From: Treponema sp.
GTDB taxonomy: Bacteria > Spirochaetota > Spirochaetia > Treponematales > Treponemataceae
Assembly: GCA_017963165.1 (NCBI GenBank)
Contig: JAGCTZ010000028.1
Coordinates: forward strand, 1-10,763
Direction of reading: 5' to 3'
DNA length: 10,763 nucleotides
Notes under the pieces: generated by a model
Databases searched by the model: none
What the model was told of the DNA's origin: nothing
What the model saw: only the letters and a program-made list of their open reading frames with translations
Shown here: in pieces, positions 7,217 through 10,763 of the stretch
How positions within the stretch are numbered: position 1 is the first letter of the stretch
Layout of the letters: each line of letters begins with the position of its first letter
Made by a program: the position numbers and the translations under genes

Positions 7217-7861
7217 ATGAAACCAACTCAAAACCGTTTTGTTACAGGAACAAAATTGCTTGCGCTTACAGGTCTTTTATTTGCCTGTATTCTTTCTTCG
7301 TGTAAAACAATTAAAAAAGAACAGCTCCCGGAACCAAAAGAACCGGTTCAACTTTCACGCAGACTATTAGATAAAGGTCAGCTTACAGCAGACCAGTTAG
7401 CCGATTTTTTCACAACCAAAAATCCAGAAAAAACTTGGCAGGAAATATATGATTTTGCCGCATTATATATAGAAGAAGCTGCAGACGAGGGCATAAACTC
7501 GGACATTGCCTGGGCCCAGATGTGTCTTGAAACAGGTTATTTACGTTTTGGAGGCCTTGTTCAGCCGGAATGGCACAACTACTGCGGACTTGGAGCAATA
7601 AGCGCAGAACAACCAGGCTGTCAGTTTGAAACAGAGCAGCTTGGCGTACGGGCTCATATTCAGCATTTACAGGCCTATGCCACTACAGCAGATGTTGAGT
7701 TAAAACAGGAGCTGGTTGACCCCCGCTATTCCTGGGTACATAAAACAAAGTATATTCAGACTATTTTTGAACTGACCGGAACCTGGGCAATGGATCCGGA
7801 ATACGGAAATAAGATTGACTCTATTCTGACAGCAATGGAAGACTATATACAGTATTCATAG
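7217..7861 (+). CDS. glucosaminidase-domain (Bax-like) lipoprotein
   Basis: This 214-residue predicted lipoprotein carries an endo-beta-N-acetylglucosaminidase domain (PF01832 / Bax type), likely to cut peptidoglycan glycan strands. The ATG at 7217 gives a clean lipoprotein signal peptide: basic start, hydrophobic 14-25, lipobox LSSC with Cys29 as the lipidated residue. The reading frame stays open far upstream, antisense to radC. An earlier in-frame ATG at 7160 would add 19 residues before the signal peptide, so I prefer 7217, although neither start has a Shine-Dalgarno. The domain covers about 75-210: AQMCLETGYL with the probable catalytic Glu105, then WHNYCGLGA (119-127), LGVRAHIQHLQAYA (142-155) and TGTWAMDPEYG (187-197) near the end, all typical of the family. 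The gene diverges from radC, and its last 19 bases overlap the 3' end of the Rrf2 gene on the other strand. Confidence 0.85.
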   Translation: MKPTQNRFVTGTKLLALTGLLFACILSSCKTIKKEQLPEPKEPVQLSRRLLDKGQLTADQLADFFTTKNPEKTWQEIYDFAALYIEEAADEGINSDIAWAQMCLETGYLRFGGLVQPEWHNYCGLGAISAEQPGCQFETEQLGVRAHIQHLQAYATTADVELKQELVDPRYSWVHKTKYIQTIFELTGTWAMDPEYGNKIDSILTAMEDYIQYS

Positions 7862-8268
7862 CCTACAAATTCCCGGTTTTTCTGGGCAAGTTCCTTTAGG
7901 GTAACAGAATCTACATATTTATTTACAGTCTCTTCAAAATCTGTCCAGAAGCTTTCGTTGCCTGCCGAAGCAAGGTGGGCATTTTCGGTTAAAGAGCGGG
8001 GAGAAAGATTTCCTTCCATTGCGCGAAGAATGTCTCCTGCAGTATAGGCTTCGGCCGGGCGGCTGAGTTTATAACCTCCGTTGTTGCCTCGGGAGCCTGT
8101 AACAAGACCGGCTTTTCCCAATTGAATCAGAATCTGCTCAAGATACTTTACCGAAAGGTTACGGCGGTGGGAAAGAGTTTTGAGCGGAATAAAAGTATCA
8201 TCTGTATTTTCCGCAAGATCTGTCATTACTAAAAGGGCATATTGTCCTCTGGTCGAAATTTTAAGCAT
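7843..8268 (-). CDS. Rrf2-family transcriptional regulator (CymR-like, no Fe-S cysteines)
   Basis: A 141-residue winged-helix regulator of the Rrf2 family, which includes IscR, NsrR and the cysteine-metabolism repressor CymR. The N-terminus MLKISTRGQYALLVMTDLA, the recognition region (LSVKYLEQILIQLGKAGLV, 38-56) and the wing GSRGNNGGYKLSRP (58-71) are classical. The three cysteines that hold the Fe-S cluster in IscR/NsrR (between about residues 90 and 106) are absent: that stretch reads SPRSLTENAHLASAGNES, and the only Cys is residue 140. It therefore resembles cluster-less members such as CymR. Translation begins one base after the malY-type stop, with GGAGGA (8274-8279) inside that gene, so the two are co-expressed. 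It is the natural candidate to bind the palindromes at 9560-9603; autoregulation is inferred. Confidence 0.9.
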   Translation of the reverse strand: MLKISTRGQYALLVMTDLAENTDDTFIPLKTLSHRRNLSVKYLEQILIQLGKAGLVTGSRGNNGGYKLSRPAEAYTAGDILRAMEGNLSPRSLTENAHLASAGNESFWTDFEETVNKYVDSVTLKELAQKNREFVGYEYCI

Positions 8269-8269
8269 G

Positions 8270-9442
8270 CTAGTCCTCCAGTGCAGCAGAAATTCTATCT
8301 ATGGCTTCTTTTAATAAAGCCTGAGGTGTTGCAATATTAATTCGCTGATAGCCCTCGCCTTCTATACCAAACATTGTTCCCCGGTCCAACCAAACCTTGG
8401 CCTTGTGAACAATAAGGTTATCCAGTTGGGCATCGCTTAATCCGCAGGCAGAAAAATCTATCCATAAAAGAAAGGTGCCTTCCGGTTCAATAAGGCGGGC
8501 TTTGGGAAGCTTTTCTTTAAGATAGGCTCTTACAAAATTTATGTTTGATTTAAGGTGCTCGTGCAAAGCAGTGAGCCAGGGCTTTCCCTTCTGGTAGGCG
8601 GCACGGGCAGCGGTGAGTCCCATAAGACTTGGTTCGTCGTAGCCGGTTTTATCCTTTTCTGCGCGGAACTTATTTCTAAGAACAGGATTTTCTATGAAAT
8701 TTGTAGAAAACTGAAGTCCCGCAAGATTAAAGGTTTTGCTTGGTGCCATAGAAACAACGCAGTTCTGGGCAACCTCCGGTGAAAGGGTTGAAAAAACTGT
8801 GTGATGGTTTGGCTCATAAACAAAATCGTTGTGAATTTCATCTGAAAAAACAATTACCTTGTGACGCAGACAAATATCTGCAAGGCGGGTAAGTTCCTGG
8901 CGGGTCCAGACCCGGCCTACAGGATTATGAGGGCTGCACAAAATAAAAAGTTTTACATCGTTTTCTATAATCTTTTTTTCAAAGTCTTCAAAGTTTATCT
9001 GCCATTTTCCGTCTTTTTCAAAAAGCGATGAAATTACAAGCTTGCGCTCATTGGCTTCTATCATATTTTTAAAAGGATAATAAACCGGAGTCTGAATTAT
9101 TACTGCCTCCCCCGGCTTTGTGTAAGCCTTGATTGCGCAGGAAATTGCAAAAACAACACCGGGAGTTGTTACAAGGTCATGACTGTCCGGCTCAAAATCA
9201 TGTTCATTTTTAAGCCAGGTGGACAGTGCCTGTCTGAAGGAATCGTCCATACAGGAGTAGCCGAAAATTCCGTGGTCAATTCTCTGGTGAAGGGCTTCGA
9301 GGATTGCAGGACAGGTAGGAAAATCCATATCGGCAACCCAAAGCGAAAGTACATCTGCAGGCTTTCCGCGGGCAACGGCAAGGTCCAGTTTAATAGCGTT
9401 AGTATTATGGCGGTCGGTGATCTGATTAAAGTTGAATGACAT
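8270..9442 (-). CDS. MalY/PatB-family PLP-dependent C-S lyase (putative cystathionine beta-lyase)
   Basis: A 390-residue fold-type I PLP enzyme of the MalY/PatB branch. Members cleave cystathionine, cysteine or related S-conjugates to a thiol, pyruvate and ammonia. Family marks are WVADMDF (35-41), the YY pair at 121-122 in TPVYYPF, SPHNPVGRVW (170-179), SDEIHND (200-206) and the cofactor lysine in APSKTFNLAG (Lys236). A C-terminal Arg in QRINIA (366-371) fits the carboxylate-binding residue. The length is full. The ATG at 9442 is preceded by AAGGAG at good spacing. It is the first gene of a pair with the Rrf2 regulator and divergent from the nitrogenase-like gene. That context favours sulfur metabolism over the maltose-regulator role known for E. 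coli MalY. The exact substrate cannot be read from sequence. Confidence 0.9.
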   Translation of the reverse strand: MSFNFNQITDRHNTNAIKLDLAVARGKPADVLSLWVADMDFPTCPAILEALHQRIDHGIFGYSCMDDSFRQALSTWLKNEHDFEPDSHDLVTTPGVVFAISCAIKAYTKPGEAVIIQTPVYYPFKNMIEANERKLVISSLFEKDGKWQINFEDFEKKIIENDVKLFILCSPHNPVGRVWTRQELTRLADICLRHKVIVFSDEIHNDFVYEPNHHTVFSTLSPEVAQNCVVSMAPSKTFNLAGLQFSTNFIENPVLRNKFRAEKDKTGYDEPSLMGLTAARAAYQKGKPWLTALHEHLKSNINFVRAYLKEKLPKARLIEPEGTFLLWIDFSACGLSDAQLDNLIVHKAKVWLDRGTMFGIEGEGYQRINIATPQALLKEAIDRISAALED

Positions 9443-9474
9443 TGGAACTCCTTGTATCTTCTAAAAATTCAGCA

Positions 9475-9510
9475 GGTAAATCTTAAAAGAATTAATGGTA
9501 AATCCTAAAA
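9475..9510. repeat. tandem direct repeat in the malY leader/control region
   Basis: GGTAAATCTTAAAA (9475-9488) recurs as GGTAAATCCTAAAA (9497-9510), 13 of 14 bases identical and offset by 22 bases, about two helical turns. It lies between the candidate malY promoter and its ATG. It could be a pair of regulator sites, but it differs from the ACnTACTAGGT palindromes on the other side of the region. Confidence 0.5.
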
Positions 9511-9522
9511 TAATACTTGCGC

Positions 9523-9552
9523 ATTATTTTTTAACGGATTTTCTATCGTAAA
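9523..9552 (-). promoter_or_regulatory. weak promoter candidate for the malY-rrf2 operon
   Basis: On the minus strand TTTACG (9547-9552) and AATAAT (9523-9528) are 18 bases apart. This gives a leader of roughly 75 bases that contains the direct repeats. The -35 is poor (4/6) and the region is AT-rich, so this is tentative. Its upstream edge abuts the palindrome at 9560-9570. Confidence 0.3.
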
Positions 9553-9555
9553 TCC

Positions 9556-9607
9556 ATTGACTTACTAGGTTATTTGTAGTATAAACATATTTACCTACTA
9601 GGTCAAT
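9556..9607. promoter_or_regulatory. paired palindromic operator, candidate Rrf2 binding sites
   Basis: ACTTACTAGGT (9560-9570) and ACCTACTAGGT (9593-9603) are two copies of an 11-bp dyad. The second is perfect (ACCTA-C-TAGGT) and the first has one mismatched pair. Their centres (9565 and 9598) are 33 bases apart, close to three helical turns. They sit inside a larger inverted repeat, ATTGACTTACTAGGT (9556-9570) facing ACCTACTAGGTCAAT (9593-9607), 13 of 15 positions complementary. One copy covers the -35/spacer and the other the transcription start. Assignment to the adjacent Rrf2 protein is inference from position and dyad symmetry. Confidence 0.6.
9557..9585 (+). promoter_or_regulatory. sigma70-type promoter of the nitrogenase-like gene
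   Basis: TTGACT (9557-9562) and TATAAA (9580-9585) are separated by exactly 17 bases. The predicted start near 9592 leaves a leader of about 47 bases ending in the ribosome binding site AGGAG (9626-9630), eight bases from the ATG. A palindrome overlaps the -35 and spacer, and a second lies at the start site, an arrangement typical of repression. Confidence 0.7.
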
Positions 9608-9638
9608 AGGTTTTAGATTTTTCACAGGAGCTAAGAAT

Positions 9639-10763
9639 ATGGCAAAGATTTTGGATCAGCCGCGTTATAAATGCGCGCTTGCGGCAATGCAGACGGTCCA
9701 GGCAATTCCGGGAGCAATTCCTATTTTGCACTCAGGACCTGGCTGTGCGTCTAAATTAAATGATAACAATGGAACAAGTGGACGCTACAGTCCTAATATT
9801 TTTCCTTGTACTTCTATAAGCGAAAAAGAAGTTGTTTTTGGAGGAAGTAATAAGCTCCGCTCTACTATAGAAAATGCCCTAAAGGTAATTGATGCAGATT
9901 TGTTTATAGTACTTTCGGGCTGTACAGGCGAAATTATTGGTGATGATATTGAAGAAGTTGCCGGTAACTTTGCGGATGCAGAAAAACCTGTTATCTGGGC
10001 AAAAACCCCTGGCTTTAAGGGAAACAATTATGTTGGCCACGACTGGATTCTTAAGTCAATTTTTGAGCAGTTTCTGGATGATGACCCTTCGACCCCTTCG
10101 ACAGGCTCAGGGACCGCAGGGACCGCGGGTAAGGAAAAAGGCCTTGTAAATCTTTTTGTGGCTCCACCTCAGCAGGATCCTTACTGGCTTGGAAACCTTC
10201 GCGAAATTGAAAGTCTTTTGCAGGCAATTGGTCTTAAACCAAATACAATCTTTGGCTTTGGCCGGGGCTTGGACAATCTTAAAAAGATTCCTGATGCAGA
10301 ATTTACAATTCTTGTTTCGCCATGGGCAGGTCTTGAAAGTGCAAAATATCTTGAACGCCGTTTTGGAATCAAGCTTTTGCAGTATCCTGTTTTGCCGATT
10401 GGTGCAAGTGAGACTACTAAGTTCCTTCGGGCAGTTCAGGAGTTTACAGGGGCAGACAAGGAGCTTACAGAACGCGTAATTACCGAAAAGGAAGCAGAGT
10501 TCTACTATTACATTGAACGCTTTGCCGACACCCTTTTGGAAACCCGTATTCTTGGAAAGCGTTTTACAGTAGTAAGCGACAGTGAATATACTCTTGCCGT
10601 TACAAAGTTCCTGGTAAATGATATGGGACTCTTCCCGGAAAAAGTCTTTATTACCGATGACGCTCCAAAGGCCCATCAGGAAAAAATCACAGAAGAATTG
10701 AACAAGCTCAATTACGGAATTACAACTCAGGTTCAGTTTACGACCGATGGTCACGATATTCAC
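9639..10763 (+). CDS. nitrogenase component 1-like oxidoreductase subunit (NifD/NifK superfamily), 5' part
   Basis: An open frame of 375 codons from ATG 9639 to the window edge, with no stop yet. The protein belongs to the nitrogenase component 1 superfamily (PF00148: NifD/K/E/N, BchN/B, CfbD, methylthio-alkane reductase). Family marks are YKCALAAMQTVQAIPGAIP (10-28), HSGPGC with Cys36, FPCTSISEKEVVFGG (55-69) with Cys57, and LSGCTGEIIGDD (92-103) with Cys95. The three cysteines sit where nitrogenase subunits ligate the inter-subunit P-type cluster, so a bound Fe-S cluster is likely. I see no sign that this is a true dinitrogen-fixing NifD or NifK; it looks like one of the nitrogenase-like groups. 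Residues about 149-164 (DPSTPSTGSGTAGTAG) are a low-complexity insertion encoded by a GC-rich repeat. RBS AGGAG lies eight bases upstream. Partner subunit and NifH-like reductase genes would be expected beyond the edge. Divergent malY-rrf2 suggests sulfur metabolism. Confidence 0.85.
   Translation, partial: MAKILDQPRYKCALAAMQTVQAIPGAIPILHSGPGCASKLNDNNGTSGRYSPNIFPCTSISEKEVVFGGSNKLRSTIENALKVIDADLFIVLSGCTGEIIGDDIEEVAGNFADAEKPVIWAKTPGFKGNNYVGHDWILKSIFEQFLDDDPSTPSTGSGTAGTAGKEKGLVNLFVAPPQQDPYWLGNLREIESLLQAIGLKPNTIFGFGRGLDNLKKIPDAEFTILVSPWAGLESAKYLERRFGIKLLQYPVLPIGASETTKFLRAVQEFTGADKELTERVITEKEAEFYYYIERFADTLLETRILGKRFTVVSDSEYTLAVTKFLVNDMGLFPEKVFITDDAPKAHQEKITEELNKLNYGITTQVQFTTDGHDIH
10085..10130 (+). 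repeat. GC-rich dispersed-type repeat inserted in frame in the nitrogenase-like gene
   Basis: The minus strand reads GGTCCCTGAGCCTGTCGAAG followed by GGGTCGAAGGGTC, the same GAGCnTGTCGAAGGG core as at 3511-3532. Inside it CCCTTCGA occurs twice (10085-10092, 10094-10101) and GGGACCGC twice (10110-10117, 10119-10126), showing internal duplication. It is markedly more GC-rich than the flanking codons. It keeps the frame and encodes DPSTPSTGSGTAGTAG, a probable flexible surface loop. Confidence 0.75.

Noticed and set aside
7872..7886. CCCGG-TTTTT-CTGGG hairpin after the glucosaminidase stop as a terminator
   Set aside because: The stem is only five pairs with one G-U and is not followed by a T-run. 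It lies inside the Rrf2 coding sequence.
9507..9530. AATAAT/ATTATT hairpin followed by T residues as a terminator or riboswitch
   Set aside because: The stem is six A-T pairs around an eight-base loop, too weak, and it lies in a promoter region between divergent genes.
10107..10763. Long open frame on the minus strand opposite the nitrogenase-like gene
   Set aside because: It is antisense to a protein with strong family motifs, and its own translation is Cys/Lys/Phe-rich with no recognisable domain.
1..10763. CRISPR arrays, tRNA or rRNA genes, insertion sequences, prophage or defence genes
   Set aside because: No regularly spaced repeats, tRNA-like cloverleaf, rRNA signature, transposase or phage gene was recognised on either strand.

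Overview
The window looks like a chromosomal segment from a spirochaete, most probably a Treponema relative. The basis is the combination of a PEGA-domain envelope protein, a DegP/HtrA protease, a Bax-type glucosaminidase lipoprotein and a nitrogenase-like gene, all in moderately AT-rich DNA with very AT-rich intergenic spacers. The genus is an inference from gene content and style; no marker here settles it.

Layout. Left edge (1-348): the 5' part of rpmB (ribosomal protein L28, minus strand) and, divergent from it, a membrane diguanylate cyclase gene (349-1461, plus). Each has a recognisable sigma70-type promoter in the 186-bp spacer. Centre (1479-7108): four minus-strand genes in probable operon order radC, PEGA-domain/beta-barrel protein, htrA-type protease, uvrB, with gaps of 14, 18 and 69 bases. 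The 69-base gap before uvrB carries a repeat of the GAGCnTGTCGAAGGG family that can fold into a hairpin. A plus-strand glucosaminidase lipoprotein gene (7217-7861) diverges from radC and overlaps the tail of the next gene convergently by 19 bases.

Right part (7843-10763): the most interesting locus. A two-gene minus-strand operon encodes a MalY/PatB-type PLP C-S lyase and an Rrf2-family regulator that lacks the IscR-type Fe-S cysteines and so resembles CymR. Divergent from it, across a 196-bp control region, starts a nitrogenase component 1-like protein that keeps three cluster-type cysteines and runs off the right edge. Its promoter has a TTGACT/TATAAA pair with a 17-bp spacer and is flanked by two copies of an 11-bp palindrome, ACnTACTAGGT. 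These are good candidates for Rrf2 operators.

How the genes may work together. The radC-PEGA-htrA-uvrB block mixes DNA-repair and envelope-maintenance functions. The malY-rrf2 / nitrogenase-like block suggests a regulated sulfur-metabolism system, in which a nitrogenase-like reductase acts on an organosulfur or other reduced substrate and a C-S lyase handles a thioether amino acid. The substrate is unknown and this function is inferred from context. The nitrogenase-like gene also carries, in frame, a GC-rich repeat of the same family as the one upstream of uvrB, so this repeat has entered both intergenic and coding DNA.
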